Shown one piece after another: positions 27,276 to 36,478 of a stretch of DNA of 64,000 nt (positions are counted from its first letter, which is position 1; each line of letters begins with the position of its first letter). The notes under the pieces are model-generated. The model made no database searches, was not told where the DNA came from, and saw nothing but the letters and a program-made list of their open reading frames with translations. A program made the translations under genes and the position numbers. This DNA is from Legionella hackeliae (GTDB lineage: Bacteria > Pseudomonadota > Gammaproteobacteria > Legionellales > Legionellaceae). The stretch spans positions 512,001-576,000 of the forward strand of contig NZ_LN681225.1 of the NCBI RefSeq assembly GCF_000953655.1, written 5' to 3'.

Positions 27276-27833
27276 ATGCGCGAAAAACCAGTTTGTTCGA
27301 AACGCTCTGTGGTTGCTAAATCCAATTTGTTCACGATTGAACAAATGCATCTGCATTTTTCGAATGGCGCGAAACGAATTTATGAACGGATTCGCAGTCA
27401 TGGCCATGGCGCTGTGCTAATAGCAGCGGTTACCGCGAGTGAATCTTTTCTTTTGGTGCGTGAATATGCCGCTGGAACAGACGCTTATGAATTAGCCTTT
27501 CCGAAAGGAATTACTAATCAGGGAGAAACTGCATTGGAGGCCGCAAACCGGGAATTGAGAGAAGAGACGGGGTTTGCCGCCAGGCAACTGAAGGAATTAA
27601 AGAGAATGACATTGGCACCCGGTTATTTTGGTGCAGCTTTAGACTTGGTAGTGGCCTATGATTTATATTCTTCTCCTCTTGAAGGGGATGAGCCTGAGCC
27701 ACTGGAAGTGATTGAGTGGCCATTAGATGCAATTGATGAATTACTAATAAGGCCTGATTTTTCTGAGGCGCGAAGTATTGCTGCGCTTTTTTTAGTCAAA
27801 CAATGGTGGAACAAGGAAAAGAATAATGAATAA
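27276..27833 (+). CDS. nudE: ADP-compounds Nudix hydrolase NudE
   Basis: About 185 residues from the ATG at 27276, matching the usual NudE length; an upstream TTG at 27255 is less likely. The Nudix box [18 protein letters not shown] is complete (G-x5-E-x7-REUxEExGU), and the NudE-type [12 protein letters not shown] and PDF-EAR-IAALFL blocks follow. NudE hydrolyses ADP-ribose, NADH and Ap2/3A. The stop overlaps the start of mdh by eight bases, so the two are translationally coupled. Confidence 0.93.
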   Translation: MREKPVCSKRSVVAKSNLFTIEQMHLHFSNGAKRIYERIRSHGHGAVLIAAVTASESFLLVREYAAGTDAYELAFPKGITNQGETALEAANRELREETGFAARQLKELKRMTLAPGYFGAALDLVVAYDLYSSPLEGDEPEPLEVIEWPLDAIDELLIRPDFSEARSIAALFLVKQWWNKEKNNE

Positions 27834-28815
27834 ACGAGTACGAGTTGCGGTAACCGGTGCTGCTGGGCAAATTGGTTATGCCTTATTATTTAGAATCGCG
27901 TCAGGACAAATGTTTGGTCCTCATACCGATGTTGAATTACATCTTCTTGAATTAGAGCCTGCATTGCCAGCACTTGAAGGTGTGGCAATGGAATTAGAGG
28001 ACTGCGCTTTCCCCTTATTAAAACGTATTGTTTGTACAGCCGATCTGAAACAGGCAATGGATGGTGTGAATTGGGCTTTATTGGTGGGTTCAGTGCCTCG
28101 TAAGCAAGGGATGGAGCGTTCTGATTTGTTGCAAATTAATGGTGGTATTTTCACCAAGCAAGGTCAGGCTATTAATGACTATGCTGCCGAAGACATTCGT
28201 GTTTTTGTCGTAGGAAATCCTTGCAATACAAACTGCCTCATCGCGATGAATAATGCTAAAGATATTCCTAATGACAGATTCTATGCCATGACCATGTTAG
28301 ATGAATTACGTGCACGTACGCAATTGGCTAAAAAAGCGGGCGTGGATATCACTGAAGTTAGTCAAATGACAATTTGGGGTAACCATTCATCAACTCAGTA
28401 TCCTGATTTCTATAATGCTAAAATTAATGGTTTACCTGCTGCCTCTGTAATTAAAGACGAAAGCTGGCTGAAAGACACGTTTGTATCCACTGTCCAACAA
28501 CGCGGAGCTGCAATCATTAAGGCACGTGGCGCTTCATCTGCCGCCTCAGCAGCAAACGCAATTATCCAGGGCGTTAATCATTTAACAACGGATACTCAAG
28601 CTCATGAATCATTCTCAATGTGCTTAAGCTCGCAGGGAGAATATGGTGTTGATGAAGGATTGATTTTCTCTTTCCCTTGCCGTCGTGTACATGGCGAAAT
28701 ACAAATTGTAGAGGGATTACAATTTAATGATTATGCGAAAGGAAAATTCAATGCGACTCTCGATGAACTTCGTCAAGAGCGTGATACTGTTAAAGAGCTA
28801 GGTTTACTCGATTAA
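27826..28815 (+). CDS. mdh: Malate dehydrogenase
   Basis: 329 residues. The N-terminal NAD-binding loop is [19 protein letters not shown], and the long form continues with the [15 protein letters not shown] type seen in cytosolic-type malate dehydrogenases. Substrate residues lie in [12 protein letters not shown] (mobile loop Arg) and [11 protein letters not shown]; the catalytic His is in [11 protein letters not shown]. The enzyme interconverts malate and oxaloacetate in the TCA cycle. It is translationally coupled to nudE and followed by a strong terminator. Confidence 0.97.
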   Translation: MNKRVRVAVTGAAGQIGYALLFRIASGQMFGPHTDVELHLLELEPALPALEGVAMELEDCAFPLLKRIVCTADLKQAMDGVNWALLVGSVPRKQGMERSDLLQINGGIFTKQGQAINDYAAEDIRVFVVGNPCNTNCLIAMNNAKDIPNDRFYAMTMLDELRARTQLAKKAGVDITEVSQMTIWGNHSSTQYPDFYNAKINGLPAASVIKDESWLKDTFVSTVQQRGAAIIKARGASSAASAANAIIQGVNHLTTDTQAHESFSMCLSSQGEYGVDEGLIFSFPCRRVHGEIQIVEGLQFNDYAKGKFNATLDELRQERDTVKELGLLD

Positions 28816-28823
28816 TACCTGGC

Positions 28824-28860
28824 AACCACAAATCCGATAATGATTATCGGATTTGTGGTT
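28824..28860 (+). terminator. Intrinsic terminator after mdh
   Basis: AACCACAAATCCGATA - ATGAT - TATCGGATTTGTGGTT, a perfect 16-bp stem with a five-base loop followed by TTTCCTT, nine bases after the stop codon. Confidence 0.92.
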
Positions 28861-29009
28861 TTTCCTTATAGGCTTTCAAAATAAATCTGCTTTTCTGCCC
28901 TCAACTCGTATTAAAGATATCATATAAAACATCCAGTTCACGTCATATCCTCTTAATCTGTCTTTACCATAATTTAAAAGAATTATGTTATACCTAGACG
29001 AGCGTTAAT

Positions 29010-30806
29010 ATGTTTGCTTTCCAGTTGATTAAAAATGCGGATGGGAATCATGATATAGAGAACATTAATAATGCGATCGAAGAATATAATTTAGCCTCTT
29101 TACAAGGAAGAGCTGAACCTGTCCTGCTTGAACCGATAATTAGCGCTATTGATACTTATATTCAAAAAATACCTCTGACCCTAAGAAATAAAAGTCTGTT
29201 CGATAAAGATGTAACTTGGCAGGAGCAATTAAAAGACTATCCACAAGCTGTGGATATTTTAAATATCCAAAAGAAAGCAGTTGCTTTGCTCTTTCTTCCC
29301 GAGGGAAAAACAGAGGCGAAAGCTAGATGGTCATTAATAAAAAACTTAATGTCACCAAAGACGAAGGGCAAGCTGATGGATTCAGCGTATTGGCCTGAGT
29401 CTCGTTTTCAAGGCAATACCTTCATTTATGAATGGATCAATGAGGTTTCCTTTGATGCAAAGCATAATTTTAGATCCTATCAAGAGTTAACCCACTATAA
29501 TCACAACTTAAGTGGAATTAGTGCAGTTTATACAACCTACCTTAAGAATCCAGAAAATTATAAATTAAAGGTTAAGGATAAAAAATTTTATTTTAGTAGT
29601 CAGCCTATTGACTCAACAAATTCAAGTGGGGCACATGTTAAGGGCGGAGAGGTCATCTTCGTAGTGGGAAAGGATGGTTCGATTTATACCAGTGATCCTA
29701 GAGCCCATTTAGGCAGTTCGTTTCATCATTCCTCTTTTCTACAGGGAAAATCAGTTCTTTGTGCGGGTACTCTTAAATTCAAAGAGGGAACATTAACAGA
29801 AATTACAACACTGAGTGGCCATTACAAACCAACCATTAAAAATTTACTCCATTTTTTAGCGATACTGAAAGATGAATATCATTTGGACTTAAGTAAAATA
29901 AGAGTAAAAACTTATCATGGTGGATTCAGAAATGCAGAAAAATTTTACAAAATGCAGGGAATGTGTCTTCCAGACAATAAAGCTGATTTTATGTTGGAGC
30001 AAGCTATGGATGCGATACGGGAGGGTAACAAAAGCGAATTGCATTATTTTCTAGATAAGGCGATTGAATTGGGTTCAGAAGAGGCATTATTTTCTAAAGC
30101 AAAATTTATGGCTAAAGAAGAAATGGGGTATGAAGGGAAGAAGGAAAAAGGAATAGAGCTGTTGGAAGACATTATGAAAGCTTCTAAATTTCGTCTCTAT
30201 GCTCGACAAATTATGTTTGAAGTTGCCCCCGAAAGATTAAAGGTCTTCGACTCTCATCAAACATCACAAAGTGAGAATAAAACATCGAGTACCTCTCAAA
30301 AATCAGAGGACGTCACGATTCTTGATACCGCTAAACAATTACAAACAATAATCGAGACTGCTTTTGCTGAATATTATAACTGGATTAAAGAAAAATCTGG
30401 CGGGTCAATGTCCGTTGGTTTTTTCCATCGACATGGTAAAGACGGAATAGCAAAGGCGGCTCTTTTGGTTGAGGATAGTCGCAATGTCTCTTTCTCTAAG
30501 ATTGTATATCGAATTCAAGATTTTTACAGTGACAATTATACCGATGAATCTGGTACTAAATTCAAAAATAAAGCACGTGCAAACAATCATTCGTTTATCT
30601 CATTTTTATTAAATGAGATGAAGGGTAAGCCAGCTGTTATTTCAGAACTACAATTATACTCGACGGATAAACATTTATTGCAAGCATTAATTAATTCAGA
30701 TATTGACTATACGCTGTCTTCATCCAAAGGCATAAGAGAAAAAATTTTTAAAATCTTCTCGACTTTAGAGCGCTCGGAAGAACAGATGCAGGAGAGATTG
30801 CAATAG
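29010..30806 (+). CDS. Large hypothetical protein, Dot/Icm effector candidate with a GHYKP-type domain
   Basis: 598 residues, soluble. Residues about 205-320 hold a block I associate with toxin and effector proteins: GGEVIFVVGKDGSIYTSD, then HHSSFLQGKSVLCAGTLKF, then TTLSGHYKPTIKNLL; its activity is unknown to me. After it come helical regions with a KSELHYFLDKAIELGSEEAL Sel1/TPR-like stretch (about 335-395), a serine/glutamine linker and a second domain. The last residues ERSEEQMQERLQ form an acidic E-block, the pattern known to favour Dot/Icm translocation. The gene is monocistronic with low GC, and a hairpin follows at 30826-30841. Confidence 0.7.
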   Translation: MFAFQLIKNADGNHDIENINNAIEEYNLASLQGRAEPVLLEPIISAIDTYIQKIPLTLRNKSLFDKDVTWQEQLKDYPQAVDILNIQKKAVALLFLPEGKTEAKARWSLIKNLMSPKTKGKLMDSAYWPESRFQGNTFIYEWINEVSFDAKHNFRSYQELTHYNHNLSGISAVYTTYLKNPENYKLKVKDKKFYFSSQPIDSTNSSGAHVKGGEVIFVVGKDGSIYTSDPRAHLGSSFHHSSFLQGKSVLCAGTLKFKEGTLTEITTLSGHYKPTIKNLLHFLAILKDEYHLDLSKIRVKTYHGGFRNAEKFYKMQGMCLPDNKADFMLEQAMDAIREGNKSELHYFLDKAIELGSEEALFSKAKFMAKEEMGYEGKKEKGIELLEDIMKASKFRLYARQIMFEVAPERLKVFDSHQTSQSENKTSSTSQKSEDVTILDTAKQLQTIIETAFAEYYNWIKEKSGGSMSVGFFHRHGKDGIAKAALLVEDSRNVSFSKIVYRIQDFYSDNYTDESGTKFKNKARANNHSFISFLLNEMKGKPAVISELQLYSTDKHLLQALINSDIDYTLSSSKGIREKIFKIFSTLERSEEQMQERLQ

Positions 30807-30825
30807 AAAAAATTGCTATTCCTGG

Positions 30826-30841
30826 AGGCTTCGATAAGCCT
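30826..30841 (+). terminator. Short hairpin after the effector-like gene
   Basis: AGGCTT-CGAT-AAGCCT, extended by CCT/AGG outside, 20 bases after the stop. There is no T-run, so termination strength is doubtful. The rest of 30842-31011 shows nothing I can name. Confidence 0.4.
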
Positions 30842-31026
30842 AGGCACCCGATGGTTAGAGCCGACTATCAAACAGTCCTCAATAGTCTATTCCGACGGCA
30901 AGTGCAACAATAAGCTATAATAGAGATATTAAGACAGTATAAACACTCCCTCCTCAAAGGGGTTTTGTAATCACATTATACCCTCTTAGTTCACTAAAAC
31001 TCTTAACAGTTAGAGAGGAGAGTAGA

Positions 31027-31218
31027 ATGTTTACATATACTGCTACCGTGTATTTTGGTTCTCATGGATTCAGTCAAAAATCAGGAAATAATTTAGACGG
31101 TTTGTTTATTTGGATGCTTAATCAGGGCGATCAACATTTTGGCGCTTTTAGTGGTCAAATCATAAATAATCTTGATAAGGTCATAGAAAAGAAATTTAAG
31201 AAAAATGCAATACACTAA
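31027..31218 (+). CDS. Small hypothetical protein
   Basis: 63 residues with an excellent GAGAGGAGAG ribosome binding site seven bases before the ATG. The sequence MFTYTATVYFGSHGFSQKSG, then NLDGLFIWMLNQGDQHFGAF, is balanced and non-repetitive, without signal peptide or membrane helix, ending in a lysine-rich helix. The strong start signal and composition argue for a real gene. A further protein-like frame follows directly downstream (31226-31351, without a start), so it could also be the intact front of a decayed longer gene. Confidence 0.55.
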   Translation: MFTYTATVYFGSHGFSQKSGNNLDGLFIWMLNQGDQHFGAFSGQIINNLDKVIEKKFKKNAIH

Positions 31219-31470
31219 CTGATAATTTCCTAGCCTTCCTGAATACCAATTTTCTCCCACCTCAAAACTAGCAGTAGAGTTTGACAATCCATGTATGAAA
31301 ACAGTTACAGGGCCCTTTAAAAAATGGACTGAGAAAAAGCAGACAGTTTAGAAATTGGGACTTCGTCCAAAGTCTGCAATAAAAAATTACCGAATTAATT
31401 GTGTATTAATAATCCCTTAAGTTACAAATGTTACTCTTAATGTCAATATATTTAACAAACATGGTGTTTT

Positions 31471-33774
31471 ATGTGGTATCTAAAATTATTGGCACCTTTG
31501 CTTGAAAACGTTAAAGCGGAAGATAGACACAAAGCTCAAGAGTTCCTGGTAAAACTGTTCAATACATTGAAATCAGAAATATATTCAAAAGAGCATTCTA
31601 TCCCAGTTGGAGTGCTTGTGAGTGTTATTGAAAGGACTTATGCTAAATTTGAAAATAAAGGCCCCAGCTCGCTTTCTCTAACTGAGTTTAGCAATTTCTT
31701 TTTTTTAAGGACTCTTGTGTATGTTAAAAGTCAAGACGAATATGCAATTTGGAATTCTGATTTGGTTTACATCACTCTACAGCTGAAGCACTACTTGGGT
31801 TGGACAAAAGAAATTTCAGATCTAACCACTGAGTTTCAAACGGGTAAAAAAACAATCAAAACAAAAACGCTCTTCTCTAATGAAACAAAAGCAGTCCTCT
31901 ATTTGCTGAATAAGCTAGAGAGGGAATTACTGCAAGAACCCGATTTTAATTTGAATGATAATTTCTTTCATATGGAGATTATTTTCAGAAAGTATGCTGA
32001 TAAAGAAGTACTAAAAGCGTTCACGAATGAGTGTTCAGGATTAACACCAGATTCTCCAGAATTTTATGAAATGATTGGATTTTTGAACCTGCCTCGTCTT
32101 ATCGAGACAATGGAGAGTACCGCTATCCAAATCGAGAGTTTTCAATATGCTGATAAAGCCGAATCATTAAGGGCACTTGCTCGGAATTTGCAGAAAAAGA
32201 ATGAAGAACTCAAACAGCTATTTGCACAACAACCAATCGATGCAACTCTTATTGTTGAATTAAAAAAGAGCATTAAAGCTACTCTGAAAGAAGTAAGAAC
32301 GATTTTTGGCAGTGATTTACAGGCAATGCGGATATTTCATAAAAATCTTACTCCCCAGAGTAGTTTATTTTCTGAGCAGGCCGAAGAAATATCCAAGCAA
32401 CTTGAGCAGGCGTTTTTGCAAGACAAATTTACTTTAGGCTTGCAAAAATTAAAAGAATTTTCTACTACATTATCGCCGATAATGGCCCAGAAGTTTTTAA
32501 AATTAGCTAATGAGCAGATGAAAGTTAGGAGAGATAATTTTTATCAGTTAGAAAGAAAGTCCGATGATTATTCATTTGAGCCATTTCTGAAGGAATTAGA
32601 AAGTTTATTACTTCAGTATGGCTTTGAAAAGACAATATTATCTTTTCGGGATTTCTTTAAAGAATCACCTTTGTTTGCTCCTCTAGTAACGATAATCAAT
32701 CAACGTATGGTCGAGATTGAAGGATTAAGCAAAGAGTTAGAACATCTTCAGAAATTTGTTAACGAGGTAACTGATAGTCCTGCTAAAGTTGCTTTTTTGC
32801 ATCTCCTAAATGCATGCAAATCCGAATTGAAAACAATTTGTTTTGAAGCAAATTTTTCTGCTGCAAAAAGTAAATTTCAGGCGAAGCTAAACGACGGTGT
32901 AACCACCATCTTGCTAAAAAATAGTTCTTTAGCCACCATGCGAGAGTTTATGAAAGCATTTGGCGAAGAAACCTCCTACCCTTCACTCAAGCAGGAAATA
33001 TCTCAAAAACTTAAAGAGTTTAATGAGCATCCTGTTAAATTGCTTTTTGATTATCTCAGACTTTTTATTGCAACAGTCCCAAACCAAGATTGTTTTAATA
33101 AGCTTATCGTCAGTCAGCAAGCATATTGGGATATGGATTTTTCCCAATATCCGGGGGAGAACGTGGAAGTTGAATTTGGCAAGCAGCTATGTGAAAAGTT
33201 GGATAACGCATTGCTTGATAGCAACTCTTTCGAGTTGTTGGAGCGGGTCACCACATTTTACAGTTCTTCAGAGCTTAAGACTCCAGCCCTGCAATTGCTT
33301 GAACCTCTGATTAGTCGTAATCAATTAAGATTGGAAAGATTTAAATCGCATAACCTGACTGATGGCCTTACTAAAATGGAAGAATTTGGGAAATCAATTA
33401 CCTCGGATAAGAAACAGGGCGTGGAACAGTTAGTAGCTGAGTTACGAGAACAATGGCGGTCACTTTTTGTCGAATTGGAAAAGCCTGTTCCCGAACAGGG
33501 TAGGCTAAAAGCAATGGTTGCTAAGTTTAGACAAACCCTTCATTCTAAAGATGAAGAAATGAATACTCATCGTGAGGCCTGGAAGCCCATTGTAGCAAAT
33601 ATTTTCTTGGCTCTTACTGGTATCGGAGCAGTTGCTATTGCTCTTAAGACACTACATAGTGTAGTTACGAAGCCTGAGCTTTCCATTAATTCTTGTTTGT
33701 TTTTTGCCAAAACAGCGTCTCAGAATACGATTGAAGCCTTCGACGAGAAAATAAATAAAATCATGGGTGCCTAA
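31471..33774 (+). CDS. Large helical protein with C-terminal membrane module, effector candidate
   Basis: 767 residues, almost entirely alpha-helical, with coiled-coil-like stretches (for example LRALARNLQKKNEELKQLF near 235-255 and EIEGLSKELEHLQKFVNEV near 410-430). No enzyme motif is visible. The last 70 residues are HREAWKPIVANIFLALTGIG, a hydrophobic segment, SCLFFAKTASQ and EKINKI, the same order of elements as at the end of the kinase-like protein at 5564-6679. A long helical body with a membrane or targeting tail is typical of Legionella effectors. The start is an ATG without a clear ribosome binding site. A bidirectional terminator follows. Confidence 0.7.
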   Translation: MWYLKLLAPLLENVKAEDRHKAQEFLVKLFNTLKSEIYSKEHSIPVGVLVSVIERTYAKFENKGPSSLSLTEFSNFFFLRTLVYVKSQDEYAIWNSDLVYITLQLKHYLGWTKEISDLTTEFQTGKKTIKTKTLFSNETKAVLYLLNKLERELLQEPDFNLNDNFFHMEIIFRKYADKEVLKAFTNECSGLTPDSPEFYEMIGFLNLPRLIETMESTAIQIESFQYADKAESLRALARNLQKKNEELKQLFAQQPIDATLIVELKKSIKATLKEVRTIFGSDLQAMRIFHKNLTPQSSLFSEQAEEISKQLEQAFLQDKFTLGLQKLKEFSTTLSPIMAQKFLKLANEQMKVRRDNFYQLERKSDDYSFEPFLKELESLLLQYGFEKTILSFRDFFKESPLFAPLVTIINQRMVEIEGLSKELEHLQKFVNEVTDSPAKVAFLHLLNACKSELKTICFEANFSAAKSKFQAKLNDGVTTILLKNSSLATMREFMKAFGEETSYPSLKQEISQKLKEFNEHPVKLLFDYLRLFIATVPNQDCFNKLIVSQQAYWDMDFSQYPGENVEVEFGKQLCEKLDNALLDSNSFELLERVTTFYSSSELKTPALQLLEPLISRNQLRLERFKSHNLTDGLTKMEEFGKSITSDKKQGVEQLVAELREQWRSLFVELEKPVPEQGRLKAMVAKFRQTLHSKDEEMNTHREAWKPIVANIFLALTGIGAVAIALKTLHSVVTKPELSINSCLFFAKTASQNTIEAFDEKINKIMGA

Positions 33775-33777
33775 AAT

Positions 33778-33828
33778 GGATTGTATTCGCAATGGTATTA
33801 AAAAGGCCATTGCGAATAGGAGCAATCC
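33778..33828. terminator. Bidirectional hairpin between convergent genes
   Basis: ATTCGCAATGG / CCATTGCGAAT (11 bp) with an 11-base loop, flanked by an outer GGATTG / CAATCC pair. It fills the whole gap between the helical effector gene and the flavoprotein gene. Confidence 0.8.
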
Positions 33829-35466
33829 TTATAATTTCACTCCTAAAGAACTTCCCTTTTGCTTAAGTTCCTGCAGTAATTGTCCATTTTCCAGTGTTTC
33901 AAAAAGCTCCTTTATGCTGGGTTCACATTTAATTGCTTCAAAATAGGCTATCTCTGTCAGGGATAAATGGTCAAGGGCTGTTTTCACTTGAGCTAAGGTA
34001 TTGCTTTTATTACTTGTTGCAGTTAGCAAATGGCACAGCTGGGTTAAAAGATTAATTCTTGATTGTTTATCCAAAGCAGCATGGATTTCGTGTTTAGTCG
34101 ATACTGGCATCGTGGCTAATGCCTTTTGCAAATCAGCTCGAACTCCTTGGATGTAATCGACAAGCATTTCAATGTCTTCATTTCGATAACCGACGTATTC
34201 GGCGATGTATTTTTCATAAATATGATATTTTGCAACCAATGCCATGAATTGATTTGTCTTTTGATGAGAATGAACAATACATGCTGCAGCTATCCTGGCC
34301 TCGCACATGGCAATGGCAGAGGAAAATCCTGCAGGATAATAAGGAGACATGGCACAATCGCCCAAAAGAATGATATACCCTCCATTGGGCAGTCTTCTGA
34401 CTGGATCATCCACATATTTGATATCAGAAATAAAGGTACCAACATTGGCTTGTTTTTCGCTTTCTCCTTTTTCATCAATCACGAAATTTTCTGCCGGTAT
34501 TTGCACTCGCACTGCTGCAAAAAGGCTTGCCCATTCGAGCGTTTTTCTTCGTTTAATGGAAGTTGAGCTGGTGTGTAGAAGTTCAGGAATACGAGAGGCT
34601 ACAAATAAGCGAGGCGTCCAGTTGGGATCCTTAAATCTTTCTTTATATAAGTTATCGTCAAAAATAAAATCTGGGTCACCCTCTTCAATAGACCATCCAT
34701 AAGGCTGCAGATCTTTTAAACGTAAATCAATTTTTTTTCGATGTTTCGCTAGAAAATCATGATAGCTTTGGCCCTTTTCTAAGGGCTTAACTGTCAAACG
34801 TGCCGCCATGTTGTAAGTGGGAACCCCCATTTTTTTGTAGCTGAACGGGGTCATGGAGGAGGTAAAATCTGTGTTGATAGTTTTGTTGATTTGTTGTGTT
34901 AACTCTCGTTGTTCGCCTTCACATAGCAATAAATAATCAAAGTTAATGACCTCATTGTTATCTAAAACAATCGTTTTTTTGTTTAAATCTACTGCATTCG
35001 CTTTAGTTTCTGGAGGCCAGTTTAGTTTGATATTAGTAAGAGTTTGACTATCAATATGCTCTTTTAGAGCTTCCTGTAGTGATTTGATAGAAAAATTTTT
35101 AGGCGATGGTAAATCATCAGTTTGTCGCAGCAATTTACGTAACAATTTTTGTCGTTTATTTAAATTCACAATGGGTTTTTTATTTCTATCGACTAATTCA
35201 CCAGCTTCGTTTACTCGAAGCTCATTTTTAGGATCAAATAATTCACGGCAAAATGTATCCCATTTTAATTCTTGTGCAGGTAAAACTTCATCTTTTGGAA
35301 TAATCAATTTTTGTCGGCGAGTAAATTCTTTGCGTTTTTCGATGACATGAATTCGAAGTTCTACGGAAGGGTTATTTTTTGCTTCCTCGATAAGGGAAGC
35401 AATCGCTGATAAACCGGCAGCTCCTGCGCCGACGACAGCCACATCGATTACAGATTGTTGCAGCAT
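33829..35466 (-). CDS. FAD-dependent monooxygenase-like flavoprotein
   Basis: 545 residues. The N-terminal FAD-binding dinucleotide fold has VAVVGAGAAGLSAIASL (GxGxxG) at residues 8-24, ending in an acidic VIEKR. The second flavin-contact motif GGYIILLGDCAMSPYYPAGF, with GD and a proline turn, is near 365-385, as in group A flavoprotein monooxygenases. The intervening RRQKLIIPKDE region and helical C-terminus (about 400-545) are not of a hydroxylase subfamily I know; MICAL-type and Legionella-specific flavoproteins share such features. Substrate unknown. No signal peptide. The gene stands alone next to effector-like genes and could itself be exported. Confidence 0.75.
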   Translation of the reverse strand: MLQQSVIDVAVVGAGAAGLSAIASLIEEAKNNPSVELRIHVIEKRKEFTRRQKLIIPKDEVLPAQELKWDTFCRELFDPKNELRVNEAGELVDRNKKPIVNLNKRQKLLRKLLRQTDDLPSPKNFSIKSLQEALKEHIDSQTLTNIKLNWPPETKANAVDLNKKTIVLDNNEVINFDYLLLCEGEQRELTQQINKTINTDFTSSMTPFSYKKMGVPTYNMAARLTVKPLEKGQSYHDFLAKHRKKIDLRLKDLQPYGWSIEEGDPDFIFDDNLYKERFKDPNWTPRLFVASRIPELLHTSSTSIKRRKTLEWASLFAAVRVQIPAENFVIDEKGESEKQANVGTFISDIKYVDDPVRRLPNGGYIILLGDCAMSPYYPAGFSSAIAMCEARIAAACIVHSHQKTNQFMALVAKYHIYEKYIAEYVGYRNEDIEMLVDYIQGVRADLQKALATMPVSTKHEIHAALDKQSRINLLTQLCHLLTATSNKSNTLAQVKTALDHLSLTEIAYFEAIKCEPSIKELFETLENGQLLQELKQKGSSLGVKL

Positions 35467-35582
35467 TTTGATAAAAAATTGATTAAGTGGGTTTTTATTT
35501 TAACAAAGTTGACAATATTTATCAAAATTAAATAAAAATAAATCGATGTAGTTTAAAAAAATTTGCAAACTTAAGGTCGTAG

Positions 35583-36452
35583 TTAACTTTTATTGTTTTC
35601 AACAAAAATGCCGAATGGTGCATAAAGTTCTTGGCCATTAATTTTCACTTGAGCAAAAACCTTGGTAAATCCTGTTTTTTCCGGTTCAATATGGAACTGC
35701 AATTCAGGGCCGCCCCGTGCTGCTTCACTGTTGGGCTCCGTACCCATAGGATGAATATGTACGACTGTTTGAAGATCATTATTAAAGCCAACGATATGAG
35801 CAAAAGCCCCCATGATAGGCTCTAAGGTGTGAATGGGTTTGCTCTCACTATCCGTGACAGTAATTTTACCCATAGCAGCTTTTCCTACTTTAAGAGGAGC
35901 ATCAAATGATAAGTGGAATTGATAGCCATTAATGGTGCTTTCATAAGAGAGTTTGTTGTCTGCTTTTATGGTTGTACTGGATTTTCCAGGTAGCAAATCA
36001 GCAGTAACATACTGTTGTTTGTTAGTGTGAATTGGCACAAGATCCGCCCATGCCCGATACGCGCTGTTTTTATGTGTTGGCTGCCATTGAAAACGATAAA
36101 CGCCGGGTTCGCTAGTGGGTTGTGGATGAACATGGCTATAGTCTGTTAGGGTATTATCAATAATTAACAAATGAATTTTTTGGGTATGGACTTCTTTCAG
36201 ATCAGCCAAGCGGATGGGGTTGTTGGACTTGCTGTCCATTAATTTGAAAAAGACAACTTTTTTTCCACCGTCATCTACTATTTTCTCAATAGTGAACCGA
36301 ACAGTAGGGGGTTGTTGTGCATGTTTCATCGAATGGTGATGCTCATGGGGCTTTTCTTCTGTTGTATGGGCGATTAATGGTTGATAAGTCAGACACATCA
36401 AAGAAAGAAGAAATACGCCTTTTTGATTAATGCTAAAAGAAAATTTTTTCAC
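35583..36452 (-). CDS. Periplasmic His-rich protein at the end of the copper operon
   Basis: 289 residues with a signal peptide (residues 1-29, ending PLIAHT) followed by a His cluster HEHHHSMKH suited to Cu binding. The remainder is built of two strand-rich domains with further His-x-His patterns (YSHVHPQP near 105, VVHIHPMGTEPN near 235), similar in layout to YtkA-like/copper-binding periplasmic proteins. It starts 26 bases after cusA on the same strand. I infer a copper-scavenging or handover role for the efflux pump; no enzyme motif is seen. Confidence 0.75.
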   Translation of the reverse strand: MKKFSFSINQKGVFLLSLMCLTYQPLIAHTTEEKPHEHHHSMKHAQQPPTVRFTIEKIVDDGGKKVVFFKLMDSKSNNPIRLADLKEVHTQKIHLLIIDNTLTDYSHVHPQPTSEPGVYRFQWQPTHKNSAYRAWADLVPIHTNKQQYVTADLLPGKSSTTIKADNKLSYESTINGYQFHLSFDAPLKVGKAAMGKITVTDSESKPIHTLEPIMGAFAHIVGFNNDLQTVVHIHPMGTEPNSEAARGGPELQFHIEPEKTGFTKVFAQVKINGQELYAPFGIFVENNKS

Positions 36453-36478
36453 GACATTTGCTCCACTATATTACCTAT

